Positions 33,312 through 45,926 are shown, counted from the stretch's first letter. The stretch: 64,000 bases of DNA from Branchiostoma floridae (GCF_000003815.2 NC_049982.1:425815-489814), one strand, 5' to 3'. Numbers and translations are program-made. The notes: a model not told the origin generated them from the sequence alone.

Positions 33312-36300
33312 TTAATGCTTACCAACTTTAGGAAATATTTTGACTTCACACAGGGTGAGTATCCGGTCGGATCCGCGAAGACGGACGCCCACGTAGCGTC
33401 CCCGCATTCCATTACACGAAACGGAAATGGACGTCTGGTTCAAGTCGATTTGATGGTCTTCACCACACATAGGGTTCATTTCTACCTGCTCTCTATCCCC
33501 AATGTGGATGTTGAAGGGGTTGAGTCGCTCTACGCAACAGTCCTGGCGGTTATAGATGACCACTCTGTTGATATTAGAAAATAAGCAAAGGTAATGGATG
33601 AACGTTCCAATAGAACATCAGATAATAGTTTATTTATCTATTGCTTTGGCTGTATAGCACGCACAGCCAGACCTGCCCAACTTGCCAGTGACTATAACAT
33701 AAGTCTAGCCCTGCTGACAGCTGACAGAGACAAAGACAAGGCAATTATCATTGACTTCTATCATAGATAAAGATATATAGATGATGATGCTGCATCATAA
33801 ATAGACTCAGTTAGCTAAGGCGAACCAGTCATGCTTGATTCGAGCTCGGGCGCGTGTCCCCTTCTCCAGCCGAATTCGAATGATGTTCGATGATGTGCTA
33901 TTATGTCATACGAACCGAACGCGCGTTCGACCCTTCTCAATGACCGTAAGTCATATCTGGAGACCCCCAGCGAAGTTGGTGTTGGCTCCCCTAGCAACAC
34001 ATAGCAACCACCTTTGACCCCAAGTTACCCCATTGTTGACTAATTGCCCCCTCTCTTCCCAGTGTGAAAACATCCCTAGAGGGGTTCCACCAAGCCAGTT
34101 GAGGTGTTACCTGGAACCCCGGTGTTTTTAGGGGTTGTTCCAGACAGTACCGTCTGGGAAAGACAACATGATGTGTATTGAGCATGTTTCATATGTAGTA
34201 GATAGTCACTGCTAGATTTGTACTCTGACGATGACCCTATATAACGTAATTATGGCGTCATCAATTTGATTATATTGGCCGGACCCAGAAAAAAAGTATT
34301 GTAGGAAAACTTCACGTTTTGCTTCAAAAATGTAACAGCAAGTGCAAATAGCAGAAACGATAATGTTTGTTAAGACTTGTGTTGCCAATACCAAAACATG
34401 ACGCCATGCACATCTAAGATACCAGTTGGGCTGCGCCATATTATGTCCACCACCTTGAATTTTCAAAATACTTTTTTTGCAACAAGTAATCACAAAAGGT
34501 AATGGAAAAAGACTTAATACATTCATTTAGATGGTTTTCGATGAAAAAAATAACAGTTAGTTACAAATTCTAAGCTACTTTTTCTTGATCTGGCCATACA
34601 GTCCGCCATCTTGGATTTCGGTCTGATGACGTCATCAAATTAGCATAATTTATGCGTATCTAATTATGAATATATTGTAAATAACGTAAGATTTTATCTA
34701 TGGAAGAAAATAGCAGTCATATAGCAAATAAACTTGAAAAATACATTGTCAGACCCAAAATAAGCGATATTTGGCAAAACTGCCTATCAACAAACGGTTG
34801 CTATGGCAACAAGAAAGATGGGAATTTACCCAAACTTCTTGAAATTTGTTGCCAACAATATTTTAGATAAAACTCACTAAATTTGGTGGCTTCATCATAG
34901 GCCGTTCTGGCGTTATGCGACTTCAAAGTTGGCGCAGGCCTCAAACCCCCCACCCCCTGTCTGAATATGGTCAAGCCAATTGAGGATGGTATATTTTTTG
35001 ACAATGTATGGCAATGATTAGAAAAAGCCGATAGCAGTCTATGACTACAAAAATGGCTGTTCTCATGGAAATGTCAAAAATGCTGTCGCCTGACTAACTG
35101 ACTTAACTTTAACCCTATTCAGACCGGGCTTTTCTGGTCATCCCTGGACCGGGGGGGGGGCTTTTGAGGCCCTCCACTTCTAAGTCCTCTAACTCTTAAA
35201 CGACGTGCCGTAAGGCCACCAAATTTTTAGAACATGATTTCGACATAATATCTGACAAGTATGTGACGTTTGACGTTACGTTGACGTAAGATAACGTAAT
35301 TATGACGTCATAAATTTGATTACATTGGCCAAACCCATGAAAAATGGGTATTCTCAGAAAACTTCAAGTTATGCTACAAAAATGTACCAACAAGTGCAAA
35401 TAACAGAATAATAATGTTTATTACGACTTGAGTTGCCAATAGCAACATCAATGACGTCAATATGACGTCATAAAATGACGTCATGCACATCTATGATACG
35501 AGTTGGGCTCCGCCATATTATATCCACCACCCTGAATTTTTAAAAATCCTTTTTTTGCAACAAATAATCACAGAGGGCAATGGAAATAGACTAAATTCAT
35601 TCATTTAGATGGTTTTTGATGAAAAAATACCATGTAGTAACAAATTTTAGGGGGTAATTAGCTTGTTATTCTTGATCTGGCGATTCGGTCCGCCATCTTG
35701 GATTTTGGGCTGATGCCGTCATCAAATTAGCATAATTTATGCATATATAATTATGAAAGATATGCTGAATAATGTAAGATTTTATTTATGTAACAAAATC
35801 GCAGATATATAGCAAATAAATGTGAAAAATACATAGTTAGAACCAAAAATAGTGATTTTTGGCAAAACTGCCTGTCAACAGACGGTTGCCATGGTAACAA
35901 GAAAAAATGGAAAATTTGTCACACTTCGTTTAATTGTTGCCAACAATATTTTAGGAAAACTCACTAAATTTGGTGGCTCTAGCGTGAGCCGTTCTGGCGT
36001 TATAGGACATCGAAGTTAGCGCGGGCCTCAAAAGCCCCCCCCCCCGGTCTGAATAGGGTTAAGAAAATTAGGGATATTAACCCCTAAAAAATGGATGTCG
36101 CCTGAGAAGATACGAAGACTTCAAATAGTGGCCAAAATAGGAACAATTCAGTTCCCCAAATGATTTTTCGGCAGGTTAAACCACGTTACTGTTTCTGATA
36201 TTGCAGTCTGTGTGGTTTATGCCTGTCGCCAAATTCGGTAACAAACGTTTCCAGTCTGACCGGGTCCAATAATGCTGCCTTATTTTTAATGTTTCTAGGG

Positions 36301-38686
36301 ACGTCAACTTATGCATAAATGATGTAAATTCTTTTAAAGAGAATTGGTTAAGTCTACTGTTGTAACGGTAACGTTTGTAAACCTGTTCTGTAATGCATTA
36401 CCAATGGGACCGGAAATAATAAGTTGCAATTTGTTGGCTATGGTTAATTAAAAGATGAAGTTTTCTAAACAACCAGGTCTTTTTCACTGAAAATAAAGCC
36501 GATTTATTTTTCGACCAAAAAAATGCCATTTTGGCATTTCAATCAAAACGAGTGATACACGTTATATTACAACAATTCCAGTTACTACAATCCTGGTGAA
36601 CTAGATCAAGTGGGATCCACGGTAAGTAATAAATGGAATTGATACGTACACCGGATTGAGTGTTTCTTTGCTATATTCTTTGCGATATAATATTTGTCCA
36701 AAAAAAATAGGAATGGTACATTTTCCTTTTTCAATGGCGTTATAAATGCATTGATTTAGGTGGATAGATATGCTGTTATGACATTATAAATAAAAGTAAA
36801 TTAAGGGGCTCAATACTTGTGTGTAGTATAGATGTATTTTACTTGTGATTGATTGCATTAACATTATTCATTAAGCATCACAGATAGTACTACTGCTAGT
36901 CTAGGAAACATATCCCACAAATAAAAGATACCATAATGACCAGAAGGTCCTTTTACACACCGGTAGTATACTAGTAAGTTAGTGTGCGCTTGTTTTTGTT
37001 TGCGCCTTTGTGTGAAAAGACTTAAAAGATTTAAGGCACAAAAACACTTTTTTTATTATTATGTTTGTATTATTCGATTAACCCGTAAAACCATTAACCC
37101 ATCGCATAACGTCACAGAACATGACAGCCAGTTGAGGACCTTATACAATGACAAAATCATTATCTAACAGGCAAATGTAGCGATTATATATAATCAAAAA
37201 CATTACAAGTTTTATTCATGAAATTTCTGGCTGTGATTTTCGTTATGACGCCATGAGCTGTAAAGTCACCGATTTTTTTTTTTTGTAGGAAGACCCAAGA
37301 GTTGAGGTATAATATTTACGGTTTGATATACAATAACTTCAGAGGGATGTATATTATGTGTTAATGTCTTTGATTTTAAGCAATATTATCATCGTTAAAT
37401 ATAATTTCAGGAAATTTCAATGTTCATATCATTGTTGCCTTGTAAGTTAAGATTATTGCATACTTAACTCTTATATTGCTATCGATACCTTTTTTTCTGT
37501 TTCTGTAGCTGTAAGTGGCCTCGTACAACTCACAGCACGTAAACAACTACGTAAGCAAAGTTTCAGAGATATGTATAAATCCCTTAAAGGCGGAAAAAAT
37601 ATTTCTATTAAAGGCATCGGAAACATACATCTTGCATTTACGTAATATTTCAGCGTTTGGATATGTAACTTAATCTGTCGTGTTTCTTTACGTTAATTTT
37701 ACATTTATTTAAGTATGCCGAAAAGACAACTTAAATGTTTTAAATGTTATAATCCACTGTGGTAATATTTTCTGTCAAAACTGACAAATACCGTTTCTCT
37801 ACATCTACAAAATACATGTTAATCGGCTAAGTCAAATATAATAAGCCTTTTTTCTGGATTAAACATTGCGTCATCTGTTTTATAACAATGGCAAGATTTA
37901 CAGTCAAAAGTGACAATTGCGTTTTCTGGTTCAAAATGTTAATACCTCAGCAAAGTCAAATACAATAATCATCTGTGTTTATTAGCTTTTCCGAAAGTAT
38001 ATGACGTATTCAATCTTTCTGTGCGCAAGGTTTAATTCCAAGGTTTAATTCGAACAGGATAGACCTCTCACGTTTAGCTTATATAAGCCGTAACGATGCT
38101 TAAAGTTTTATAAAACGTAATATTTAAATAAAATTTAAATGAGTTTTGATAACCATTTTCAACATGTTTAAGCTGTTAAAAGGCAACTTAAAAAACGGAA
38201 AATACGGACCTATCCGCGCCTAAAAGCCACCTAATGATCATATTTACACAGACGTAAATAAGCCGTAACGATGCTTAACGTATTATAAACGTAATATTTA
38301 GATGCAATTTAAATGGGTTTTAATAATCGTTTATGACGCCTTTAAGCATGTGTAAATGCCGTTTTTCGTGCTGTAAGTACTGTACCAAGTATTGTTTACA
38401 TTTGTCGTACCATAATTGTACGATTGTGGAACAACAAAGTTCATTTATTCATTGACATGGCTTTAATGCACATGCATGTGTACGTACCTATCCACCGCAT
38501 ACGATCGGTTGAGATCCACCCACCAGGTAGGATTTTCGTCCCCATTGTTTGTGTGTGTACACGACCCAGCGGACCAGCTGGAAGCAGTGTTCCCGTCCAC
38601 GGCATTGCTGGCAGACCCGCCACTTAAATAGCTGCTTGTTTCAAACGCTGTTTTCCCCAAGGCAACATTTTCACCTACAACACGGT
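33312..38686 (-). CDS. Fucolectin (FTP / F-type lectin) domain protein, two exons
   Basis: Exon 38686-38488 encodes ENVALGKTAFETSSYLSGGS, AVDGN and SCTHTNNGDENPTWWVDL; exon 33564-33312 or 33323 encodes VVIYNRQDCCVERLNPFNIH, MRGRYVGVRLRG and ILTLCEV. AG/A across a 4.9-kb intron restores an Arg (AVDRVVIYN). The RxDx4R signature (RQDCCVER) and the upstream His in CTHT match the fucose-binding pattern of F-type lectins; the His-Arg spacing here is 27 residues, a little longer than the usual 24. The domain binds fucosylated glycans and is usually secreted. The frame either stops at TAA (33312-33314) or splices on at a good donor, GTTG/GTAAGC (33322). A 5' exon with signal peptide is not identified. 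Confidence 0.85.
34225..34975. mobile_element. piggyBac-like MITE, copy B, 5'-truncated
   Basis: Matches copies A and C from the ATAACGTAATTATGGCGTCATC region to a degenerate right end (CTGTCTGAATATGGTCAA). Confidence 0.8.
35109..36062. mobile_element. piggyBac-like MITE, copy C, complete (954 bp)
   Basis: TTAACCCTATTCAGACCGGG ... CCGGTCTGAATAGGGTTAA, flanked by TTAA. Sub-terminal G and C runs and GGCTTTTGAGGCC / GGCCTCAAAAGCC extend the inverted repeat. Contains four exact TGACGTCA. Confidence 0.9.
36063..38487. other. Lectin intron, AT-rich
   Basis: No exon recognised. 38087-38154 and 38259-38325 are direct repeats (AAGCCGTAACGATGCTTAA); 37780-37850 and 37900-37975 are a weaker pair. Confidence 0.5.
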
Positions 38687-39110
38687 CTGTAACATGAGTT
38701 GTCAGTTTTAAATCAATGTATTGTGGAAGGTTTGTATTTGGTTTTGAATTTAGGGCTAATGACCCGCCCCGAGGTGTATATGGTGTGATAACGTATATTC
38801 ATTTGCTAAAACTACCGAATGGAACTACCGAGTGAGCAAAGCTCCATGTACACCGGGGATCCCTTGGTACTATAATATGTGTGAATTCCTTTGTAGAATT
38901 TCTAAACATTCACATTTTGTTCTTTGATACATATTGCATAAATCCAAAATTTCCACAGAAAATATTCGAAACATTGCCGTCTTGGCATGTCAAGCCTTTT
39001 TTTGTAATTCTACCGCACTGTATTCGTGATCATTGCTACCTCCGGGGTCTAAAATTCCTTCCTTGCTTTGTGCTATTCAGATACCTCTCATTCCCATTGG
39101 ACAGAGTCCT

Positions 39111-39195
39111 GTGTGTATCGTTTCTTCTGATTGGTCAGAATTTGAATCGACAAATACGTTTCGAATTCTGACCAATCAGAAGAAGAGATACACAC
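39111..39195. repeat. 32-bp inverted repeat carrying CCAAT motifs
   Basis: GTGTGTATCGTTTCTTCTGA...TTGGTCAGAATT and its reverse complement (two mismatches) flank a 21-base spacer. Each arm holds CCAATCAGA. A third CTTCTGATTGGTC lies at 39249. Confidence 0.85.
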
Positions 39196-39304
39196 CGGGC
39201 CGGCCGGAATTTATCAGTTACGGCGTCATAACATACATGGAGCATGGCCTTCTGATTGGTCCGCGGCCCCTGGCTATATCATAATAATAGCCCGATGGTA
39301 ACAT

Positions 39305-39990
39305 AAGAGCAAATGTCTGTAAGAACTAAATATCAGTGCTCAGGGTCAAAAATCGATTTCGCTCTTATTTCACACAATGATAGTACTTGGCCCAAAACCT
39401 CTCAAAATAGCTTCTTTTTTTTCGGTCAAAACTCATTGTTGCCACGGCAATAGCCCAAACAAGTTTTGAGGCCATTTTCACAGATTTTTGCATGCCAACT
39501 TCATTGAAATTGGCCAAGTTTAGGACCCGATCATTACCAAATGCTTTATAGCAATAACAAATAGGAAAGGATTTTGTTAAACTGATGTTTAAAATCAGTG
39601 CATGGGCAGCCTAAAAAACAATACCATGATTTCAGTCTGTATTCTAATCTGCATACTTAATCAGAAAATCGTGTTAACACGCATAATTCTATTATAGGAC
39701 CATTGGAACATGTGACATTTGTAGATGAGAAGGACAAGAATATCAATAGATAGATATTATGCAAAATAAAGACCTAATTTACATAATCAATGAGGAAATG
39801 TTACAATGTCATCGTAGTAAATGGCGGAAACTTCTTACTTGTAGCATCTGGAAGTTATGTACAGGTGAACATCGTTAAGCAATGATTATGCAAATAAGGT
39901 ATCATTTGTATGAATTATCAGAAATAGCGATAAAAGCCTTCTTTCTTAACATAGATTGGGACATGATGGCAAATGAAAACATTATTTGCA
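39305..39990. repeat. Diverged relative of the 60-63 kb palindromic element
   Basis: AAGAGCAAATGTCTGTAAG, GATAGTACTTGGCCCAAAACC and GCCACGGCAATAGCCCAAACAAG parallel the outer arm of the element at 60152-62828. Confidence 0.7.
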
Positions 39991-40099
39991 TAATTAATGA
40001 CAAAATAATTAATACAGCAGTTGTAAAACAATGATTTGGTAAATATATGGGGTCGTGGAACTCTAGTTATATGCTTTGCAAGGATATTGTCTAAAATAG

Positions 40100-40456
40100 A
40101 CTACCTCCAACGCGGCCAGGGCCAAACGATGCCCGGTCCCGTTGATGCAGAAACACTGCTTATGCAACCATACTGCAGCCTTATGTCATCCTGCACCGAG
40201 GATTTGGAGTTCCTGACTGTGTCAATTTGGCGGTTGCAGTAGGTCTGCAAGCCTTGAGCGCTAAAGTGCAAATCTTTGTCGGTGAATTTGCCGATCGAGA
40301 CAATGTTACTTGGTGAGAAAGATTAGTGGGAACTGAAATCATGTGTAGCTTGCACATGGTCAATTGATCAACATTTTTTTTCTCTATAGTGGCCACCTGT
40401 CTATGGTGGCCATATTTCTCCAGTCCCTTGGGGGCCGCTATGGACAGGTTTGACTG
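40100..40456. mobile_element. pogo/Tc1-like TA element, partial
   Basis: Ends in GACAGGTTTGACTGTATA and contains the same GGCCAC... sub-terminal repeats and CAGGAACTCCAAATCCTC interior as 42149-42754; the left end is truncated. Confidence 0.65.
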
Positions 40457-40869
40457 TATATCCATCAGACAAACAGGGCCGAAGAAGAGGTCGAAGAATA
40501 CGTCAAGGGAGGAGTTTGGCTGCAGCTTCCTTTCACCGACTAAAATCGCACGAGTCCGGTTTCGGCGAGGCATGACCCCATTACAGATGGAGGATCATGG
40601 AGCAAGGAATTAGGGATGCCATAGAACGAAACCCTATGCAAGGCCTTTTCACAATCTCAACGTACAGGAGAATACTTCTTTTGTGCATGATTTTAAGTTC
40701 AAGTTATTACCTGTATAAAATACAGGTATATTTTTAAGGTACGTGTTTTGTGTGTTTTGGTGCGTTTCCACTGTTATATCTCGAGTACGTAGCGTGCTAT
40801 TGCGACTGTATTTGGTAGACTTGCTTAGTGTGGTGAACGGTCAGGTTTGAATTTGGGCCTCTTTATCTC

Positions 40870-40899
40870 CATGAAAAATTGAGATATAGTGTGTGTGTC

Positions 40900-40931
<32 letters not shown>

Positions 40932-40935
40932 TCCG
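40870..40935. repeat. (GT)n microsatellite
   Basis: GTGTGTGTCTGTGTGTGTG tract. Confidence 0.85.
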
Positions 40936-41076
40936 GATTTGTGTAGTGACCATAACTAAAGAACCTCTAAATGGATAACAATGATATTAGGTTTGTGGGC
41001 AGGTGTTGTGAAGACAAAGGTCAAGGTCAATTTTGGGCCACCTGGTATGTGACATTGGTACTGCAGCAGAAATTCA

Positions 41077-41858
41077 NNNNNNNNNNNNNNNNNNNNNNNN
41101 NNNNNNNNNNNNNNNNNNNNNNNNNNNNNNNNNNNNNNNNNNNNNNNNNNNNNNNNNNNNNNNNNNNNNNNNNNNNNNNNNNNNNNNNNNNNNNNNNNNN
41201 NNNNNNNNNNNNNNNNNNNNNNNNNNNNNNNNNNNNNNNNNNNNNNNNNNNNNNNNNNNNNNNNNNNNNNNNNNNNNNNNNNNNNNNNNNNNNNNNNNNN
41301 NNNNNNNNNNNNNNNNNNNNNNNNNNNNNNNNNNNNNNNNNNNNNNNNNNNNNNNNNNNNNNNNNNNNNNNNNNNNNNNNNNNNNNNNNNNNNNNNNNNN
41401 NNNNNNNNNNNNNNNNNNNNNNNNNNNNNNNNNNNNNNNNNNNNNNNNNNNNNNNNNNNNNNNNNNNNNNNNNNNNNNNNNNNNNNNNNNNNNNNNNNNN
41501 NNNNNNNNNNNNNNNNNNNNNNNNNNNNNNNNNNNNNNNNNNNNNNNNNNNNNNNNNNNNNNNNNNNNNNNNNNNNNNNNNNNNNNNNNNNNNNNNNNNN
41601 NNNNNNNNNNNNNNNNNNNNNNNNNNNNNNNNNNNNNNNNNNNNNNNNNNNNNNNNNNNNNNNNNNNNNNNNNNNNNNNNNNNNNNNNNNNNNNNNNNNN
41701 NNNNNNNNNNNNNNNNNNNNNNNNNNNNNNNNNNNNNNNNNNNNNNNNNNNNNNNNNNNNNNNNNNNNNNNNNNNNNNNNNNNNNNNNNNNNNNNNNNNN
41801 NNNNNNNNNNNNNNNNNNNNNNNNNNNNNNNNNNNNNNNNNNNNNNNNNNNNNNNNNN
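41077..41858. other. Assembly gap (782 N)
   Basis: Longest gap in the window; flanks are repeat-like. Confidence 1.
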
Positions 41859-42148
41859 ATATCGTCAAACATAGATTATGTAAATCGTGACATCATTTGC
41901 ATAATTTATTCAATATTTGGAAATGGTACATGTGCAATTATAGCTTCCTGTTCAAAGAAAAATATTTACAACGTATGGGGAAAGAGGAGATGATGAAATG
42001 ATATAAGATATGCTAATGAAATACTTCTTTGCATTGTAATGAGACAAAATTACTTGCCTAAGGTATTAAGTCGTTGAACTCTAGTTCATTAATGAGAAAA
42101 CAACAGAAAGTCAAAATGCCTATTTCACCCGGAAGGAAACCTTGAATA

Positions 42149-42754
42149 CAGTCAAACCTGTCTATAGCGGCCACTCAAGGGACTGGAGAAATATGGCCAC
42201 TATAGACAGGTGGCCACTATAGAGAAAATGTTGAGCAATTGACCATGAACAAGCTACACATGATTTCAGTTCCCACTAATCTTTCTCACCAAGTAACATT
42301 GTCTAGATCGATAAATTCACCGACACAAACTTGCACTTTAATGCTGCCGCCAAGATGACCCTGTCAGGAACTCCAAATCCTCTCAAACTAATCTCCAAGC
42401 AGATCCTACGGTGCCATAAGATAGTAGCAAAGCTGGCCAAGGAGTGTAGCCGGCTAAGGGAGTCAAACAGGCACCGGAGTTTGATACTATACATTACGCA
42501 CCGTGGATCTGGTTGGAGATTACTCGCAAACTACAATTTCAAACTCGGTGCAGGATGACATAAAGCTGCAGTATGGTCGCAATAGGCAATGTTTCTGTAT
42601 CAACGGGACCGGAAATCGTGTGGCCGTGGCCACGTTGGACAGGTGGCCGCTAAGCCTATTTCTTAATCATTACGAATCCAAGGGACCGACAAAAAGTGGC
42701 CACTATGGCCAAGTGGCTGCTATGCAAAGGTGGCCACTAATACAGGTTTGACTG
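42149..42754. mobile_element. pogo/Tc1-like non-autonomous element (606 bp)
   Basis: CAGTCAAACCTGTCTATAGCGGCCAC and GTGGCCACTAATACAGGTTTGACTG are inverted termini flanked by TA. Sub-terminal GTGGCCAC/GGCCACT words repeat. The interior (FNAAAKMTLSGTPNP; SVQDDIKLQYG) keeps scraps of an ORF also seen at 40100-40456, but no transposase domain is recognisable. Confidence 0.8.
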
Positions 42755-43002
42755 TACTCATTTCCAAATGCTATTTCCTTGCTGTCTCATGTCTACACTA
42801 CTACATGTAGTAAGGATGCTGTATCATGAAAATCGATTCAGTACGGGTCCAAAATAGCTAATAATGAAGTACCGGTACTGTGTTGATATAGAAATTTACA
42901 CTTATACATTCAAGTATATGCTTATTTCGTGACTAAACATTCATAAGACGAACCACAAAGACTAAATTTGAGCACCAGAAAAGATGTAAAAAAAAATTGA
43001 AA

Positions 43003-43256
43003 TCAGAGATACTTTAATTTAAATGTATTTAAGTTTGCGGGGATTTAATTTCGCGGTAGCGGGAAAAAGGACTTTTCACGGTGGTTTTAATTTCGCGGTA
43101 ACACCATACACTGCAGACTAATACCATAATACTATTATGGTATTAATAATACCATAATACTATTATTAATAGAAAAATGTTCACGGTGGATTTAAGTTCC
43201 CAGTGAAGTGGTCACTGAACCGTGAACATTTCTGCATTTACAGTATCTCTGAAATT
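43003..43256. mobile_element. MITE-like element (TTTAATTTCGCGG family)
   Basis: GTTTGCGGGGATTTAATTTCGCGGTAG...GGTTTTAATTTCGCGGTAAC, ending in GAACCGTGAACATTTCTGCATTTACAGTA, loosely inverted to the left end. Near the middle is AATACCATAATACTATTATGGTATT, a perfect palindrome with a 3-base loop, half repeated next to it. Confidence 0.55.
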
Positions 43257-43473
43257 GAAATGTTTGATATAGTTTTCATCGCCTACCTCATGGCATCATA
43301 TTACCAGGTACACCAAATGTGACAAAGTACTTAGTAACTCCTGAGGATAACTGACTATAAAGTATAATACACAACTGATCTTTCAGGTGGTGAGTTTTGT
43401 TCTGTATCTAAACCTCTCTCCCTGTACCTGTACCTGATGGTACGTTTAGTTACACAGTCCTAATCTACACTAC

Positions 43474-45054
43474 TCACACATGGATCTTCATATGTCTGGC
43501 CATTGCACCCTTATTGGGTATTTTTAAGCCACACAATCCACACATAAACAGGGGTTTCTCTGCTGCATGAGTCTTCAAGTGGCTATCCAAGTCTGTCTTG
43601 TTAGTTGTTCGGTAGCCACATTCGGGGCAGGGGTACGGCTTGACACCACGGCACTTCTCGCCGTCGTGAATCCTCATGTGCCTCGCCAATGCGCCCTCCT
43701 GCGACGTCTTAAAACCACATTCCTTGCACTTAAGTGATTTCACATTTCTGTGGGTCCTAAGATGCTGGTTGAAGTCACCCGGAAGAGTCGTGGTGTACTC
43801 GCATTTTTCGCAAGCGAAAGTCCCGCCTGTGTGGATCTTCATGTGTTTTGCGAGGCGTCTCTTGTCGGCCGCGTTGTAGCCACACTTCTCACACATGAAC
43901 GGTTTCTCGCCGGTGTGAGTCCTCATGTGAGCGTCCACCTGGTGCTTGGAGGATGCCCTGTGGCCGCACACCCCACACATGAAGGGCAACGTGTGACATA
44001 CCATATGTTTCCTCAGTCCATGTTCGACATAAGTGCTGAAGTCGCATTCTTCACATTTGAAAGGTTTCAAAGTCACAACATTCACTTCACTATTGTACTG
44101 CTCACTGTGGTTGGAGTGCTCACAAACATCATCTGTGTGGGTTTCCATAAGATTGTCCTGACTGGGCTCACTTTTGATGGCCATGTCATCCTGACTTGGC
44201 CCACTGTAGGTGGCCATGTTGACTTCAGTGGGCTCACTTTTGATGGCCATCTTGTCTGGCTGAGGCTCACTGTTGGTGGCCATGTTGTGTTGACTGGGCT
44301 CACTTTTGACAACGATCTTGTGTTGGCAAGGCTCAGTGTTGGTGGCCACGTTGTCCCAAGAGGAGTCGCTATTGGAGGCCATGTTCTCTTGGCTGGGCTC
44401 GTTCTGACTGTGCTCACACGCAGGTTCGCACCCCTCGTTTATATGAGTGTTCATGTGCATCTGCAGTGAGTGCATGCAGTCTGTCCGGTACATGCACTCC
44501 CCACACATGAAGGGCTCACCTGTGTAAGTCACGTGTATGGCCCTATGGGACTCCAGCTCTTCTTGGTCTGTTGTGGTGAATTCACATAGGGAACAACTGT
44601 GTTGGGACATCTCTGTACTACTACTAGGCTCATTGCTGGCCGCTTCCACAAATGGTTCCTCACCAATGTGAGTCATTATATGTTTTTCCATCGTGCTTTC
44701 GCAAAGCGCCTCGAAGCCACAATGTTCACAAATAATTGGATACGTGTGTGTGAACATGTGGGATTCAAGCAGCTTTTTGTTTGTTGTGGCATAGTGGCAG
44801 ATGGGACACCTCAAGGTAACCACAACGAGTTTTAAACTGTCCGTCGCAGTCCGAGGTGGTCTCTCACCAGTGTGAGTCCTCATGTGCTTTGCCATCGTGC
44901 TATTGTTCAGTGCTCTGTATCCGCACTTTTCGCAAACCATGAGGTTGGTGTTGACATGTGTGAACATGTGTGACTCCAGCTGCTGTTGGTCAGCAGTAGT
45001 GAACTTGCAGAGAGGACACTTGCGTGTCGAGATCTCTTTACCAACCGATGCCAT
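43474..45054 (-). CDS. C2H2 zinc-finger protein, 13 fingers, intronless CDS
   Basis: One uninterrupted frame of 526 codons from ATG at 45054 (MASVGKEIST) to the stop at 43474. Six fingers (first CPLCKFTTADQQQLESHMFTH) occupy roughly residues 13-210. A linker of about 115 residues follows, then seven fingers to the C-terminus (last CGLCGLKIPNKGAMARHMKIH). Many fingers are of the C-x2-C-[GE]-[FY]-x-[TA] type, as in ZNF/REST-like arrays, and only one linker is a clear TGEKP. The linker is built of imperfect 15-17-residue repeats (SEPSQ.NMA..) with repeated VKSEP/IKSEP, a psi-K-x-E SUMO consensus. Probably a nuclear DNA-binding regulator; targets unknown. I do not recognise an orthologue. Confidence 0.92.
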   Translation of the reverse strand: MASVGKEISTRKCPLCKFTTADQQQLESHMFTHVNTNLMVCEKCGYRALNNSTMAKHMRTHTGERPPRTATDSLKLVVVTLRCPICHYATTNKKLLESHMFTHTYPIICEHCGFEALCESTMEKHIMTHIGEEPFVEAASNEPSSSTEMSQHSCSLCEFTTTDQEELESHRAIHVTYTGEPFMCGECMYRTDCMHSLQMHMNTHINEGCEPACEHSQNEPSQENMASNSDSSWDNVATNTEPCQHKIVVKSEPSQHNMATNSEPQPDKMAIKSEPTEVNMATYSGPSQDDMAIKSEPSQDNLMETHTDDVCEHSNHSEQYNSEVNVVTLKPFKCEECDFSTYVEHGLRKHMVCHTLPFMCGVCGHRASSKHQVDAHMRTHTGEKPFMCEKCGYNAADKRRLAKHMKIHTGGTFACEKCEYTTTLPGDFNQHLRTHRNVKSLKCKECGFKTSQEGALARHMRIHDGEKCRGVKPYPCPECGYRTTNKTDLDSHLKTHAAEKPLFMCGLCGLKIPNKGAMARHMKIHV

Positions 45055-45926
45055 CTTGTAGTACTAGTCGTAGCGAGTATCTGATCAGGAAAAGCAGACT
45101 CCTACGAGGCGCGCTAGGTTGCCGATCCCTGCCTCACGTGCCCCCGGAACACCCTCTGCCCAACACCTGCCAGCCCGACGACCCAGCTGGCCTCAACTTT
45201 CGCTTGCCTCTCGGAGAAGCAAGCAATAGTCGGGGGCCGGCGTAAGTTGGACCAGCTGGTAGTGGGGCGGGTGTATAGTTGCGGGAGGGCGCGCGTGAAG
45301 CAGGCGGGGGTCAGTATCTCTTCTTTGCGAAGCTTCATTCGAGCTGGTTTCCCAGGGTACTGATCACACTACTGCATGGGTCCCTGACACGGGTGGGCAG
45401 CAGTCAGTTAGTCTTCACACCGTGCTTCCAATCCCAGCGGCTCTGTCCAGTAGGTTTACACAGGCGAGGCAGCTCACATTGAGGTCCTTAAGTTGGCTTA
45501 ACGCTCTTCTTCCAACATTGTACCCTTTGGAAAAACAATGAGATCGGAAAGTTACTTCCACATGTACACTGAAGAAACACATTTTGAAGATAAGAGTAAA
45601 AAACATGGTAGGATTTCTAGTAGAGCAATCGTGTGGAATTACACTGAAGGAAGTGACCCTTGACCTCCACCAAGTGACATCGGCCACCTGGGTTGGCCGG
45701 GATCGCCTTTCACTTCAGAATCTCCTTCCATCCAAAAATTTCTTGATTTTAGTTCTCATCAAGAGCTTCTCAGCATATTGTACATCTAACTACTGAGGTA
45801 CATAAAAGTATCATACTATGAATGATACCTTCTAGACGTTATATAGTCTTATAAATAGTATAATATAATCCACACTGAGATCAAGAAATTGCATGACAGG
45901 GAAACGTCCGCATAGACGGGGAAAAG
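45055..45926. other. GC-rich upstream region between divergent zinc-finger genes
   Basis: 45055-45340 is GC-rich with CCTCACGTGCCCC and may hold the promoter of the minus-strand gene. 45350-45420 is a dispersed repeat shared with about 2000-2060. No exon recognised to the gap. Confidence 0.4.

Noticed and set aside
33815-34200. Possible exon near GACCCCAAGTTACCCC
   Set aside because: No conserved domain, and open frames are about 60 codons in both strands.
40971-41993. Very long frames spanning the 782-N gap
   Set aside because: They are open only because N is translated as X.
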